The notes beneath the pieces are model-generated. The model saw only the letters and a program-made list of their open reading frames with translations. It had not been told where the DNA came from and searched no databases. Positions 47,800 to 59,727 of a stretch of DNA of 64,000 bases are shown in pieces; positions within the stretch are counted from its first letter, which is position 1; every line of letters begins with the position of its first letter. A program made the position numbers and the translations under genes. Origin of the DNA: Deltaproteobacteria bacterium (lineage in GTDB: Bacteria; JADJOY01); NCBI GenBank assembly GCA_016713535.1, contig JADJOY010000022.1:62001-126000 (forward strand), read 5' to 3'.

Positions 47800-48221
47800 G
47801 ATGCCTCTCCCACGGCGCGCTCGCGTGCGGCGAGGACCTCGCTCGCGAGCTGGATGTGGCGCTTGCCGTAGTCCCTGAGCTGGGCACCGAGCTCGGAGAG
47901 CGACTGGCCGCGTCGGGACGTGCTGATCTTCATCAGCATCGGCAGGTTCACGCCCGAGAGCACGTCCACGCGTCCGCGCTCCAGGAACGACAGGCTGACG
48001 TTGGTGGACGTGCCACCGAACAGATCCGTCAGCACCAGCACACCGTCCCGGTCGTCGACCGCCTGGATGGCTTGCTCGATGAGCGGGCGGATCCGATGGA
48101 GCGGCGCCTCGGGCGGGACCTCCACGGCCACGAAGCGCTCGAGCGGGCCGACGATCGACTCCACCGCGTTCTTGAGCTCGATGCCCAGGCGGCCGTGCGC
48201 CACGATGACGATTCCGATCAC
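47796..48221 (-). CDS. PTS EIIA component, mannose/fructose/sorbose type
   Basis: A 141-residue EIIA-Man-fold protein; the phosphorylated histidine is H9 in IVIVAHGRLG, and DLFGGTSTN is the second family motif. Start GTG 48221. No EIIB, EIIC or EIID lies in the window, so this subunit probably relays phosphate to a regulatory target instead of a permease, as inferred for similar orphan EIIA genes in this position in deltaproteobacteria. Confidence 0.92.
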   Translation of the reverse strand: MIGIVIVAHGRLGIELKNAVESIVGPLERFVAVEVPPEAPLHRIRPLIEQAIQAVDDRDGVLVLTDLFGGTSTNVSLSFLERGRVDVLSGVNLPMLMKISTSRRGQSLSELGAQLRDYGKRHIQLASEVLAARERAVGEAS

Positions 48222-48238
48222 GGTGATGCGGACCCCGC

Positions 48239-49111
48239 TCAGCCCGTCAACGCCGGGCCGACGTCCCGATGGTGGACCGAGAACTTACACGATGGGACGT
48301 CCTTGAGACGCTCGGCGAGCGCCTCGGCGATCGCCACCGAGCGGTGCTTTCCGCCCGTGCAACCCACCGCGACCGACACCAGGTGCTTGCCCTCACGGTG
48401 GTACCGCGGCAACAGGAATCGAAGCATGCCCTCCGTGTGCACGAGGAACGCCTCGGCCTCCCCGCCCCGGAACACGTAGGTTCGGACGCGCGCGTCTCGG
48501 CCATCGAATTCCCTGAGCGAAGCCTCGTAGTGAGGGTTCGGGAGGAAGCGAACGTCGAACACCAGGTCCGCGTCCTGAGGCATGCCGTTGCGGAACCCGA
48601 AGGAGAGGAAGCTCACCTCGAGCGCCGGGATACGGTCGCCGCCGAACTCCTCCTGCACGATGCGACGCAGCGCGTGGACGTTGAGAGTCGAGGTGTCGAG
48701 CACACGCTGCGCCATCCCGCGGAACTCGCTCAGCAGCAGCCGCTCGTGCGCGACACCGTTCACGATCGACATCGCATCGAGGGGATGCGCGCGGCGCACC
48801 TCCCGGAACCGGCGCACCAGCGCCTCCTCGCTGCACTCGAGGAAAAGTACCGTGAGCGACGACACCTCGGCCTGGACCGCCCTCAGCTCGTCCGGGGCCG
48901 AGCCGAGGAAGCTGCCTTCACGGACGTCCATCACCACGAGGGCACGCTCGATCTGCGGGCTCGATCCCTTCGCGAGCCGCACGAAGTCGCGCAAGAGCGG
49001 CGCGGGGAGATTGTCGACGCAGTAGAAACCGAGGTCCTCGAACGCCTTGGCGACGGTCGTCTTGCCCGATCCGGAGAGCCCGGTCACCACCACCAGGTTC
49101 AGCCCTTCCAC
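48239..49111 (-). CDS. rapZ: RapZ/YvcJ-type nucleotide-binding regulator
   Basis: A 290-residue P-loop protein. Walker A is GLSGSGKT (11-18), followed by the FYCVDNLPAPLL motif; the C-terminal domain carries LSFGFRNGMPQDADLVFDVRFLPNP and VAVGCTGGKHRSVAIAEAL, the RNA/ligand-binding part in RapZ. In E. coli RapZ controls GlmS through small RNAs; here the role can only be presumed. GTG 49111 overlaps the end of hprK by 13 bases. Confidence 0.93.
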   Translation of the reverse strand: MEGLNLVVVTGLSGSGKTTVAKAFEDLGFYCVDNLPAPLLRDFVRLAKGSSPQIERALVVMDVREGSFLGSAPDELRAVQAEVSSLTVLFLECSEEALVRRFREVRRAHPLDAMSIVNGVAHERLLLSEFRGMAQRVLDTSTLNVHALRRIVQEEFGGDRIPALEVSFLSFGFRNGMPQDADLVFDVRFLPNPHYEASLREFDGRDARVRTYVFRGGEAEAFLVHTEGMLRFLLPRYHREGKHLVSVAVGCTGGKHRSVAIAEALAERLKDVPSCKFSVHHRDVGPALTG

Positions 49112-50058
49112 GACTGGCCCCGGCCACGGATGGCGCGCATCACCTTCTGCTCGAACCGGATGGCGGAATGGTGCCCCATGTTCTTGAGGGATTGGTTGCG
49201 AACCGCGACCTCCAGGATCGTGCCGAGGTTGCGCCCCGGGCTCACGGGCACGGCGACCGATGGCAGCGCGACCCCCAAGAGCTCGCGCGTCCCCTCGTCG
49301 ACTCCCAGCCGGTCGATCGGGGTATCGCCCCGCCACGGCACCAGGTCCACCACCAGCCCGACGTCGCTCTTCTCCTGCACTGCCGCCGGGCCGAAGAGGT
49401 CGAGGAGATTCAGGATCCCGAGGCCACGGATCTCGAGGTGGTGGCGCGCGATCTCCGGTCCGGTACCCACCAGCCGGTTACCGACCCTGCGCAGCTCGAC
49501 GAGATCGTCGGCAACCAGCCGGTGACCGCGGAACACCAGCTCGAGCACGGCCTCGCTCTTGCCCACCCCGCTCTCACCGAGAACGAGCAAGCCGATGTCG
49601 AAGACCTGTGCCAGTCCGCCGTGGATCCGCATCGACGGCGCCATGCGATGCGCCAGGTACGCCTCGAGCGCGCTCGCCACGTCGCCGGTCGAGAGGTCCG
49701 TGACCAGCACCGCGAGGCCACCCCGCCCCAGGTCCCGGAGCCATGCCGCCGGAACGCGGCCACCCTCGGTGAGCACCAGCACCGGCACCTTTGCCTCGGC
49801 AAGCTTTCGCGCCTGCTCCGCGAGCGAGCTCGGGTCGAGGCTCGCCAGGTACCCGGCCTCCGTGGCGCCCGCCAGCGTGACCGAGTCGTCGCGCAGGTGC
49901 GCCGTGTACCCGCTCGCGGCGAGTCCGAGGCGCTGGATCATCGGCGACGTGATCTCACGCGACAGCCCCTTGCGTCCGGCCTTCACCGCGAGAGCGAGCT
50001 CGGCGCGCCTCCCCCACGTGAGCAGCTCTGCTACCTGCAACGCGGCCGGATCGGTCAT
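49099..50058 (-). CDS. hprK: HPr kinase/phosphorylase
   Basis: A 319-residue enzyme that phosphorylates and dephosphorylates HPr on serine. Walker A GESGVGKS (161-168) is preceded by H146 in RIHGGL, and the conserved EIRGLGILNLLDLFG segment and GRNLGTILEVAVRN C-terminal helix are present. Start ATG 50058, 28 bases after ptsN. Together with HPr Ser48 it completes a serine-based regulatory loop unusual outside Firmicutes but known in several proteobacteria. Confidence 0.94.
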   Translation of the reverse strand: MTDPAALQVAELLTWGRRAELALAVKAGRKGLSREITSPMIQRLGLAASGYTAHLRDDSVTLAGATEAGYLASLDPSSLAEQARKLAEAKVPVLVLTEGGRVPAAWLRDLGRGGLAVLVTDLSTGDVASALEAYLAHRMAPSMRIHGGLAQVFDIGLLVLGESGVGKSEAVLELVFRGHRLVADDLVELRRVGNRLVGTGPEIARHHLEIRGLGILNLLDLFGPAAVQEKSDVGLVVDLVPWRGDTPIDRLGVDEGTRELLGVALPSVAVPVSPGRNLGTILEVAVRNQSLKNMGHHSAIRFEQKVMRAIRGRGQSWKG

Positions 50059-50086
50059 CGCGAAGCCTCGCTGGTGCGGTATGCGT

Positions 50087-50560
50087 TCATGCGGGGGAAT
50101 CGTCCGCGGCGCACAGCACCCGCCACAGCTCTTCCGCCCCGTCGGCAGCCAGCAACGCCTCTCGCACGCCGGCATTGCGGAGGACGCGGGCCACGCGCGC
50201 TAGCGCCTTGAGGTGGAGAGGCAGCATGGCGGGCGCGTCGGGGGCGGCGAGTACGAAGAAGAGCTGAGAAGATCCGCCTCCCGGTGCCCCGAAATCGACA
50301 CCAGCTCGGCTCCGACCGAAGCAACCGACGATGCCCGGGAGGCCGGCGACCTTGGCGTGTGGGATGGCGACGCCGTGCTCGAGCCCGGTGCTCGGTCCGA
50401 GCTTCTCGCGCAGCTCGAGGGCCTCGACCAGAGCGCTCGCCGAAGTTCCTGGGATCGCGCGCGCGAGGCACTCCGCGAGCTCCCGAAGGACGTCGGGCTT
50501 CGTGCGCGCGGAGAGGTCGGCGACGATCCGCGTGGGATCCAGTAGGTCGGCGATCCGCAT
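50087..50560 (-). CDS. ptsN: PtsN (EIIA-Ntr)
   Basis: A 157-residue EIIA of the nitrogen-related PTS, phosphorylated on H68 in EHGVAIPHAKV. The opening RIADLLDPTRIVADLSARTK is typical. It follows rpoN after 125 bp. The usual hibernation factor gene (hpf/yhbH), found between rpoN and ptsN in many genomes, is absent: the gap is too short to hold it. Confidence 0.94.
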   Translation of the reverse strand: MRIADLLDPTRIVADLSARTKPDVLRELAECLARAIPGTSASALVEALELREKLGPSTGLEHGVAIPHAKVAGLPGIVGCFGRSRAGVDFGAPGGGSSQLFFVLAAPDAPAMLPLHLKALARVARVLRNAGVREALLAADGAEELWRVLCAADDSPA

Positions 50561-50685
50561 CGGAATCTCGCTCGGCTCGGCGGGGCGTGCCTCTTCCGCC
50601 CGGGGTTATGCCGCCAGCCTCGACGCGCGACAAGCCCCCTGAGCAGGATCGCGACCGGGTCGTCGCGTGGCGCGCGGTGCGGCCG

Positions 50686-52263
50686 TCAGGTGTAGCGCTT
50701 GCGCTTCGCCGAGGACAGGAGTCCGAGCATCTCGCGGTACTTGGTCACCGTGCGTCGCGCGATGTCCATACCGTGCTTGTCCTTGAGGATCTGCACGATG
50801 CGCTGGTCGCTCAGCGGACGCTCCGGGTCCTCCGCGGAGATGAGCTGCCGGATCTTCTCCTTGACGCTCTCCGCAGCGAATCCGTCGCCGCCGTCCACGC
50901 TCTGGATGCTGGTGTTGAAGAAATACTTGAGCTCGAAGATCCCTTGCGGAGTGTGGACGTACTTGTTGGTGGTCACCCGGCTGACCGTGGACTCGTGCAT
51001 GCCGATGTCGTCCGCGACGTCCTTGAGGACCATGGGGCGCAGATGCTCGACGCCGTGCTCCAGGAACTCGCGCTGGAACCGCACGATGCTGTCGGTGACC
51101 TTGAAGATGGTTCGGCGCCGCTGCTCGATGCTCTTGATGAGCCACTGCGCGTTCTTCAGCTTCTCCTTGATGTAGGCGCGAGCCTCGGCGTTCGAGTCCC
51201 GATCGAGGACCTGGCGGTAGTAGGAGCTCACGCGCAGCTTGGGCAAGCCGTCGTCGTTGAGCTGCACCACGAACTCGTCACCCACCTTGTGAACGTAGAT
51301 GTCGGGCGTGATGTACCGGGGCGAGTCTCCCGAGTAAGTGCGAGCGGGCTTGGGATTGAGCGTCTGCAGGCGCTTCAGCTCCTCGAAGACCTGCTCCTGG
51401 GTGATGCCCAGCGCCTTGGCGATCTGCTTGTAGCGACGACGCTCGAGGTCACCGAGGTGGTGCTCGATGATGGCGATCAGGTGGACCGCCTCCGGCATCC
51501 GCACCTCGGCCTGAACCAGAAGGCACTCGCGAAGGTCGCGGGCGGCCACTCCCAGCGGGTCGAACCGCTGGATCCGCGAGAGCACCCGTTCGACGTCCCC
51601 TTCGCTCACGTCGAGGCGGGCGGCGATGCTCGGCACGTCGTCGGCCAGGTACCCGTTCGGGTCGAGGTTACCGACGAGCTCCATGCCGAGGCGCTCGTCG
51701 AACTCGCTCGGCAGCGCGGGCCGGAGCGGTTCGAGGAGGTGGTCGGCGAGCGCGGACGGGCGCGTCAACATGCTCTCGAACGAGGGGCGGTCCTCGTCGG
51801 ACTCGGACTCGCGGGCCGGCGTGAAGACCTCGGACGACGACTGATCCTTCAGGTACTCGCGCCAGTCGATGTCGTCGGAGGGCTCGGCCTCGGCCGTGGG
51901 CGAGGGCGGCTCGGCCTCGGCAGCGGGCAGGAACTCGTCCGCGGCGGCGACCACCACGTCGGGGACCTCGTCGAGGCCGACGAACTCCGCCTCCTCGCCG
52001 CCGCTCGCCTCGAGGGGTTCCGGTGGTTCGGGTGCCTCGGCGGTTTCGGCTTCACCGCCCTCCCGCATCTCGATCGGGCTCAGCTCCTCGGGCGCCTCGA
52101 GCGTCGCGGCCTCCTCGAGCGCCGGATTGCTCTCGAGCTCCTGCTGGATGGTTTCGGCGAGCTCCAAGCGCGAGAGCTGCAGCAGCTTGATCGCCTGCTG
52201 CAGCTGGGGCGTCATCACCAGCGTCTGCGTCTGCTTCAGGTGAAGGCGTAGCTCGAGGCTCAT
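50686..52263 (-). CDS. rpoN: RNA polymerase sigma-54 factor
   Basis: A 525-residue sigma-54. Region I (glutamine/leucine-rich activator-interacting, LKQTQTLVMTPQLQQAIKLL) is followed by an unusually long acidic region II (about 60-150), the core-binding domain, the helix-turn-helix (GMHESTVSRVTTNKY) and the RpoN box ARRTVTKYRE near the C-terminus. Start ATG 52263 with little ribosome site. Located between lptB and ptsN as in other proteobacteria. Confidence 0.96.
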   Translation of the reverse strand: MSLELRLHLKQTQTLVMTPQLQQAIKLLQLSRLELAETIQQELESNPALEEAATLEAPEELSPIEMREGGEAETAEAPEPPEPLEASGGEEAEFVGLDEVPDVVVAAADEFLPAAEAEPPSPTAEAEPSDDIDWREYLKDQSSSEVFTPARESESDEDRPSFESMLTRPSALADHLLEPLRPALPSEFDERLGMELVGNLDPNGYLADDVPSIAARLDVSEGDVERVLSRIQRFDPLGVAARDLRECLLVQAEVRMPEAVHLIAIIEHHLGDLERRRYKQIAKALGITQEQVFEELKRLQTLNPKPARTYSGDSPRYITPDIYVHKVGDEFVVQLNDDGLPKLRVSSYYRQVLDRDSNAEARAYIKEKLKNAQWLIKSIEQRRRTIFKVTDSIVRFQREFLEHGVEHLRPMVLKDVADDIGMHESTVSRVTTNKYVHTPQGIFELKYFFNTSIQSVDGGDGFAAESVKEKIRQLISAEDPERPLSDQRIVQILKDKHGMDIARRTVTKYREMLGLLSSAKRKRYT

Positions 52264-52338
52264 GGGATCCGGAAGGGGATCGAACGTGGGTTAGGTGGCT
52301 CGGAGGTGTGCGCGGGGAAGGCGTCTGATCACCGCGCG

Positions 52339-52344
52339 AGTGTA
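52339..52344 (-). promoter_or_regulatory. Extended -10 candidate for rpoN
   Basis: TGC-TACACT on the minus strand (about 52347-52339), an extended -10 element with a weak TTGCAG 19 bases upstream. Start near 52332 gives a 70-base leader. It overlaps the region just downstream of a sigma-54-like site. Confidence 0.4.
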
Positions 52345-52364
52345 GCACCGGCCGAGCGAGGTTC

Positions 52365-52380
52365 TGCAAGTGATATGCCT
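52365..52380 (-). promoter_or_regulatory. Sigma-54-type -24/-12 promoter upstream of rpoN
   Basis: AGGCATATCACTTGCA on the minus strand: GG and GC are separated by exactly ten bases, and the -12 element TTGCA is perfect; the -24 element AGGCAT differs from TGGCAC at two positions. Predicted start near 52354, about 90 bases before rpoN. Suggests sigma-54-dependent, possibly autoregulated, transcription. The rest of the 277-bp gap shows no gene. Confidence 0.45.
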
Positions 52381-52540
52381 GCCACGCCCGTGGCGAGAGG
52401 CGAGAGATTAGTGCTTTCGGATCAGCGACATTGCCGACGAGCCGCGAGCAGGCCGCGCGGCTGCAGGCCCGGCCCGCGAGGCGGACCGGTGCACTCCCGT
52501 TCGGGGGCATACCCTACGGAACAGGGCCGTTTCGAGCTCC

Positions 52541-53311
52541 TCAGAGCCGGAACGACTCGCCCAGGTAGACCTCGCGGGCCTTGGCATCCGCGATGATCTC
52601 GGCCGGGGTACCCGCCTTGATCACCCGCCCTTGATGCAGGATGTAGGCGCGGTCGCAGATCTTCAGGGTCTCTCGCACGTTGTGATCGGTGATCAGCACG
52701 CCGATGCCGCGCTTGGTCAGGTCGGCGATGATGCCTTGAATGTCGAGCGTGGCGATCGGGTCGATACCGGCGAAGGGCTCGTCGAGGAGCATGAACGTCG
52801 GGTCGGTGACGAGCGCACGCGCGATCTCGAGGCGACGCTTCTCGCCCCCGGACAGGAGCTGCGCCTGAGTCGTGCGGAGCTTGGTGATCCCGAGCTCGTC
52901 GAGGAGCTGCTCGAGCCGCTCGCCGCGTTCGGCGGCGCCCAGCGGTAGATTCTCGAGGATCGCGAGGACGTTCTCCTCGACCGTGAGCTTGCGAAAGATC
53001 GACTGCTCCTGCGGCAGGTAGTTGATCCCGAGTCGAGCGCGCCGATACATCGGCAGCGCCGAGACCTCTTCGCCATCGAGCAGGATCCGGCCGGCGTCCG
53101 GCTTCTCGAGCCCGACGACCATGTAGAACGTGGTGGTCTTCCCCGCTCCGTTGGGGCCGAGGAGCCCTACCACCTCGCCGGATCGAATCTCGATCGCGAC
53201 CCCGTCGACCACGCGCCGGCCCCGGTACGCCTTGCTGAGGTCCTCCACGGCGAGCACTCGCGGACGCACGGGCGCGGCCGTCGCCTCGACGCTGGCCTCT
53301 GGCGTGCTCAT
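52541..53311 (-). CDS. lptB: LPS export ABC ATPase LptB
   Basis: A 256-residue cytosolic ATPase that powers LPS extraction with LptFG. Walker [10 protein letters not shown] (52-60), [17 protein letters not shown]-loop area, [15 protein letters not shown] signature, [11 protein letters not shown] Walker B and TDHNVRETL switch. ATG 53311 overlaps the lptA stop (ATGA). The LptFG permease genes are not in the window. Confidence 0.96.
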   Translation of the reverse strand: MSTPEASVEATAAPVRPRVLAVEDLSKAYRGRRVVDGVAIEIRSGEVVGLLGPNGAGKTTTFYMVVGLEKPDAGRILLDGEEVSALPMYRRARLGINYLPQEQSIFRKLTVEENVLAILENLPLGAAERGERLEQLLDELGITKLRTTQAQLLSGGEKRRLEIARALVTDPTFMLLDEPFAGIDPIATLDIQGIIADLTKRGIGVLITDHNVRETLKICDRAYILHQGRVIKAGTPAEIIADAKAREVYLGESFRL

Positions 53312-54462
53312 CGCCCCCTCGGTCCGGTCAGGTTGCCGAGCGGTGACTGGTCGCCGGCCCCGATCTTGGACTTGATGTTGGTCTCGACCCGATGTTGTCC
53401 CGCTCCTTGGCAGCGCAGCTCGTCACTCCCTTGATCGTATTCGATCCGCTGGCAGCGCAGCTCGTCCTTGTCGTGACGGGCGATGGCGGGTCGACCTTCC
53501 AGGACCACCCGCTGACTCTGGCGAAGAAAGCGGCCCGTGTCCGCCGTCACGTTGCGATCGCCCTGCACGATCTGCACCCCACCGCGAGCCTCCGCTGAGT
53601 CCACCTCGCGGTTCTGGGCATCGAAGCGGATCGTCAGATCCTCGCACGCCAGCGTCACGTCGCCGCGCTCGGCGACCACGCTCCCCTGGTAGACCGCAAA
53701 GTGTCGATTGCGGTCGCCCTCGAAGTGCAGGGCGCGAACGTGGAGCGGGAGCTTCTCACCTCCTCCACCGGCGCCCTCCGCGCGGGGCGGCCGCAGCTTC
53801 GAACCACCCGAGGGCGTGGCTCCGAGCTGAGGCGGCCCGAAGTCCAGGGCGCTCGTTCCGCCCGATTGGACGGTCGTTCTCACCGGACGCGATGGCGAGC
53901 CGTCGACGACGATCCGCTGATCGTCCAGGAATATCTTCGCCTGATCGCCGCGGATCTCGTTCTCGCCCTGCCAGATCCTCACGTCCTTGGTCAACGTGAT
54001 CGTCTGGCGGTTGCGGACCAGCTCGGCCACCCCGGCGGTGATCACCCGGTCGGCCGAGGTGAACTTGACGTCGTCCTCGCAGAGCCCGTCCCGGATCTGA
54101 TTGTCTTCCGTGTACCGGAGAGTGAGCGCTCGACACCGCAGCGTCGTGTCGGCCTGGACCGCCTCGACGTTCCCCTCGTACCGCAACGTCCGAACCTGGT
54201 TCTTGAGGACGAACGAATCGGCACGGACCTCGATTGGCCCACCCTTCGAGGAGAAGAGGTTCCCGGCGAAAAAACCACCTCCCTCCGCAGCGCCGGATTG
54301 CTCGACGCCACCTCCGGCGACGGCGGGGGTGGATGCATCGCCGCCGGGCTGGGGCGTCTGCGCCCCGGCGGCGCCGCCGGCCGCCAGGATCGCCGCAACC
54401 GCCAGAGCACCCAGTGAAGCCCGCTGCTCGCTGGCTCGCGACCGGGTCCGTCGTGCCGTCAC
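53308..54462 (-). CDS. lptA: LptA/OstA-like periplasmic LPS transport protein
   Basis: A 384-residue periplasmic protein, about twice the length of E. coli LptA. Signal peptide up to about residue 34 (AAGGAAGAQ), then OstA-type beta-jellyroll repeats: [51 protein letters not shown] and a second set [21 protein letters not shown]. So it may hold two OstA modules. GTG 54462 overlaps the lptC stop. It forms the bridge carrying LPS to the outer membrane. Confidence 0.88.
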   Translation of the reverse strand: MTARRTRSRASEQRASLGALAVAAILAAGGAAGAQTPQPGGDASTPAVAGGGVEQSGAAEGGGFFAGNLFSSKGGPIEVRADSFVLKNQVRTLRYEGNVEAVQADTTLRCRALTLRYTEDNQIRDGLCEDDVKFTSADRVITAGVAELVRNRQTITLTKDVRIWQGENEIRGDQAKIFLDDQRIVVDGSPSRPVRTTVQSGGTSALDFGPPQLGATPSGGSKLRPPRAEGAGGGGEKLPLHVRALHFEGDRNRHFAVYQGSVVAERGDVTLACEDLTIRFDAQNREVDSAEARGGVQIVQGDRNVTADTGRFLRQSQRVVLEGRPAIARHDKDELRCQRIEYDQGSDELRCQGAGQHRVETNIKSKIGAGDQSPLGNLTGPRGR

Positions 54463-55114
54463 TTGGGCCTCCCGTCGTGTCGGGTGCGCCGCGCTTCACC
54501 CTTCGCGCGTGGCTTGGCGGCCTGAGGCTCTCCGCGGCGGGCGCGGCCGGCGGGGATGGAAGCGCGACCTTGGGCTGGATCTGCGTGTGAACGGCGGATC
54601 TCAGCCGCATCGTCTGCGAGCCCACGTCCACGTCGAGACCGGTCCCTTTCATCTCGAGGCCCTTCCCCGAGATCGTCACCACCTCGTCCGACGTGAGCAG
54701 GTGCTTGCTCGACGAATAGTGCGCCTGATCCGTGCGCATGGTGAGTTGCTCCGAGGTGAGCGTCACGTCGCCCAGCAGATCGATCTCCCAGTCGCCGGTG
54801 GTGGCCCTGGCACGCTTGCTCGTCACGACCAACTCGCCCTCGCCCGCCGACCGATACGCGATCTTCACGTCGCTGCAATCGGCGACCTTGGTTTCCTCGG
54901 ACGAACGGCACGACCCCAGCCAGAGGTCCCAGCCCTGCGCAGGATCGCCGAGGTGGATCTTCTTGCCGAGCGCCTCCGCAACTCCGAGCCCGGCCTCCCG
55001 AACCAGCTCCGAGGCCGGATCCTTTCGACCAGGCACCAACAGCGCGACCAGCAACACGAGACCGACCCCCGCGCTGCCACCGAGCAGCAGGATTCGCCAG
55101 CGTCGCGTGCTCAT
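54459..55114 (-). CDS. lptC: LptC-like inner-membrane LPS transport protein, frame-broken at 3' end
   Basis: About 218 residues. One N-terminal span (ILLLGGSAGVGLVLLVALLVPG) anchors a periplasmic jellyroll domain with the LptC/OstA pattern (WEIDLLGDVTLTSEQLTMRTD, LLTSDEVVTISGKGLEMKG, TGLDVDVGSQTMRL). Near 54531-54560 the frame must change by one base for the protein to end at the TGA (54461-54459) that overlaps the lptA start in the GTGA form used throughout this operon. Receives LPS from LptBFG and passes it to LptA. Confidence 0.82.
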
Positions 55115-55144
55115 GGACCGGACCGCCGCGACCAGACTCGGGCG

Positions 55145-56158
55145 TCAAGCGACTCCGGCACGGAGCAGGTCGTGCATGTGGAGGACGCCGACGACGCGCC
55201 TGGGGTGCCGCGGCTCGCACACGAGGAGAACGGTGATCTTGTGGTGCTCCAGGATGCGCAGTGCTTCTCCGGCAAGCATCTCGGGCTCGGCGCGCTTCGG
55301 CCGAGCCGTCATGACGTCGCGAGCGGTGAGATCGAGCAGGTTCGTGTGCCGCTCGAGGGCGCGCCGCAGGTCACCGTCGGTGACGATACCGACGAGCTCG
55401 CCGCGCTTGTCCACGACCGCCGCCGCGCCGAGATGCTTTGCCGTGATCTCGACGATCACGTCGCGCATCGACGAGCTCGGCGAGACCCGCGGCACCTGCT
55501 CACCCGTGTGCATCAGGTCGCTCACCTTCAGGAAGAGTTGCCGGCCGAGGCTTCCCCCGGGGTGCCGGGCGGCGAAGTCCTGCGGCTGGAAGCCTCGCGC
55601 CACCAGCAGCGCCATCGCGAGCGCATCCCCCATGGCGAGAGCAGCGGTCGTGCTGGAGGTCGGCGCCAGGCCGAGCGGACAGGCTTCGAGGTCCACGCTC
55701 ACGTCGAGAACCACGTCCCCGGCCCGGGCCATCCGCGACGTCGGGCCACCCGTGATCACCACCATCGGGCAGCCGAGCCGCTTGATCAGCGGAAGGATCC
55801 GCAGCACCTCCTCGGTCTCACCACTGTTCGAGAGCGCGAGCACGACGTCGTCGCGATCCAGCATCCCGAGGTCGCCGTGAATGGCCTCGGCGGGATGGAG
55901 GAAGAACGCGGGCGTCCCGGTACTGGCGAGTGTCGACGCGATCTTGCGTCCCACCAGCCCCGACTTTCCCATCCCCGTGACGGCGACCTTCCCCGCGCAG
56001 CCGTGGAGGACCTCCACCGCCCTCGCGAACGACTCGTCGAGCCGTTCGGCCAGCGCCTGGATCGCGTGTGCCTCCACCTGCAGCACACGGCGCCCCTCGG
56101 CAAGCGCGCCCGTCGCGCGTTTCGACCGGGGACGAGCGCGGGGGGCGGCGCGGGACAC
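55145..56158 (-). CDS. kdsD: D-arabinose-5-phosphate isomerase
   Basis: A 337-residue enzyme converting ribulose-5-phosphate to arabinose-5-phosphate for KDO synthesis. SIS domain with GMGKSGLVGRKIASTLASTGTP, HPAEAIHGDLGM and SNSGETEEVL motifs, then two CBS domains (LMHTGEQVPRV and DVMTARPKRA). Start GTG 56158; follows kdsA after 33 bases. Confidence 0.95.
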   Translation of the reverse strand: MSRAAPRARPRSKRATGALAEGRRVLQVEAHAIQALAERLDESFARAVEVLHGCAGKVAVTGMGKSGLVGRKIASTLASTGTPAFFLHPAEAIHGDLGMLDRDDVVLALSNSGETEEVLRILPLIKRLGCPMVVITGGPTSRMARAGDVVLDVSVDLEACPLGLAPTSSTTAALAMGDALAMALLVARGFQPQDFAARHPGGSLGRQLFLKVSDLMHTGEQVPRVSPSSSMRDVIVEITAKHLGAAAVVDKRGELVGIVTDGDLRRALERHTNLLDLTARDVMTARPKRAEPEMLAGEALRILEHHKITVLLVCEPRHPRRVVGVLHMHDLLRAGVA

Positions 56159-56191
56159 GGCGTGCTCCGGGCGGTGACGAACGCGAGCCGA

Positions 56192-58644
<2,453 letters not shown>

Positions 58645-58648
<4 letters not shown>

Positions 58649-59395
58649 CGTTCTCCTGCTCGACCGATCTCGGCGCGTACGCGCGCGAGATCCTCTGGGG
58701 TGTCGACACCGATCGTCCGGTGCGAGGTGTGTGCGACCGCGATGGGAATGCCGTTTTCCAGGAATCGAAGCTGCTCGAGCGACTCGAGCGATTCGAGCGG
58801 ACCGCGGGGAAGGCGCACGAAGCGCGAGAGCGCTTCGCGGCGGAAGGCGTAGATCCCGACGTGCCCGCGGTGCTCGGCGCCGATGCCGCCTGACGAGCCC
58901 CGATCGTACGGTATCGGCGCACGGGAGAAAGAGTGCGCGGCCGTGTCGATCGGTCACGACCTTCACCACGTTCGGATCGGCCAGATCGGCGGTGGACGTC
59001 AGCGGAAACGAGAGCGTTGCGACGTCCGCACGTACGCCCTCGCTGGACGCGAGCAACGTGGAGACGGCGAGGTCGATCTGCTCGGGGTCGAGCTGCGGCT
59101 CGTCTCCCTGCACGTTCACGACCACGTCCGCATCACTCGACCGGACGGCCTCCTCGACCCGGTCCGTACCCGACGGATGAGCCGCGTCCGTCATCGCCAC
59201 CCGGGCGCCGAATCCCCTGGCCGCCTCGGCGATGCGTGCGTCGTCCGTGGCGATCCAGACCTCCTCGACCTCGCGCGCCTGATTCGCGCGCGCCCAGACG
59301 TGCTGGATCATGGGCTGACCACCGATCGAGACCAGAGCCTTGCCGGGTAGCCGGGTCGATCCCCAGCGCGCGGGGATCACCGCGATCCGCTTCAC
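58645..59395 (-). CDS. kdsB: CMP-KDO synthetase, one-base frame insertion
   Basis: Activates KDO with CTP. Opens [20 protein letters not shown] and shows [21 protein letters not shown], and [14 protein letters not shown]; the next conserved motif [10 protein letters not shown] is one base out of frame, the change being at 58923-58930 next to the AAA/TTT run. After correction the protein is 249 residues and ends at TGA 58647-58645 overlapping pyrG. Start GTG 59395. First gene of the kds/lpt/rpoN block. Confidence 0.92.
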
Positions 59396-59530
59396 TCCGG
59401 CCTCCCCCCATCGGCGAATGCACTGGTGGCGCAGCCTTCGGGGCCTCCGACTACGGGCCCGAGGGCATCCCGCACATGCACGCTTCGCATATAGGGAAAC
59501 GGTACCGAGCGCCCCTCGGAACCGGCGCCG

Positions 59531-59558
59531 AGCATACCAGGCGACCCCATCGAGTCAA
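59531..59558 (-). promoter_or_regulatory. Sigma-70-type promoter of the kdsB operon
   Basis: On the minus strand TTGACT (59558-59553), 16-bp spacer and TATGCT (59536-59531) with an extended TGG before it. Start near 59524, 130 bases before kdsB. It is the only good promoter in the 332-bp divergent gap 59396-59727; no gene or clear plus-strand promoter is seen there. Confidence 0.6.
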
Positions 59559-59727
59559 GGCAGATCCGAGCCTCCGCGAAGACCGGACGTGTTGCCCGCC
59601 TAGGCGCGCTCCAGACCGCAAGCTATCGTCCCGCCTCCACGCGCTCCGGGACCATGCGCACACGCGAGCGCACACCCAGCGAGCGCGCCCGCCACCCCCA
59701 CTCGCGGCCAGCCACCTCTCCGATCCC

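Noticed and set aside
50561-50685. A hidden hpf gene between rpoN and ptsN
   Set aside because: Only 125 bp are available, and no matching peptide is encoded on either strand.
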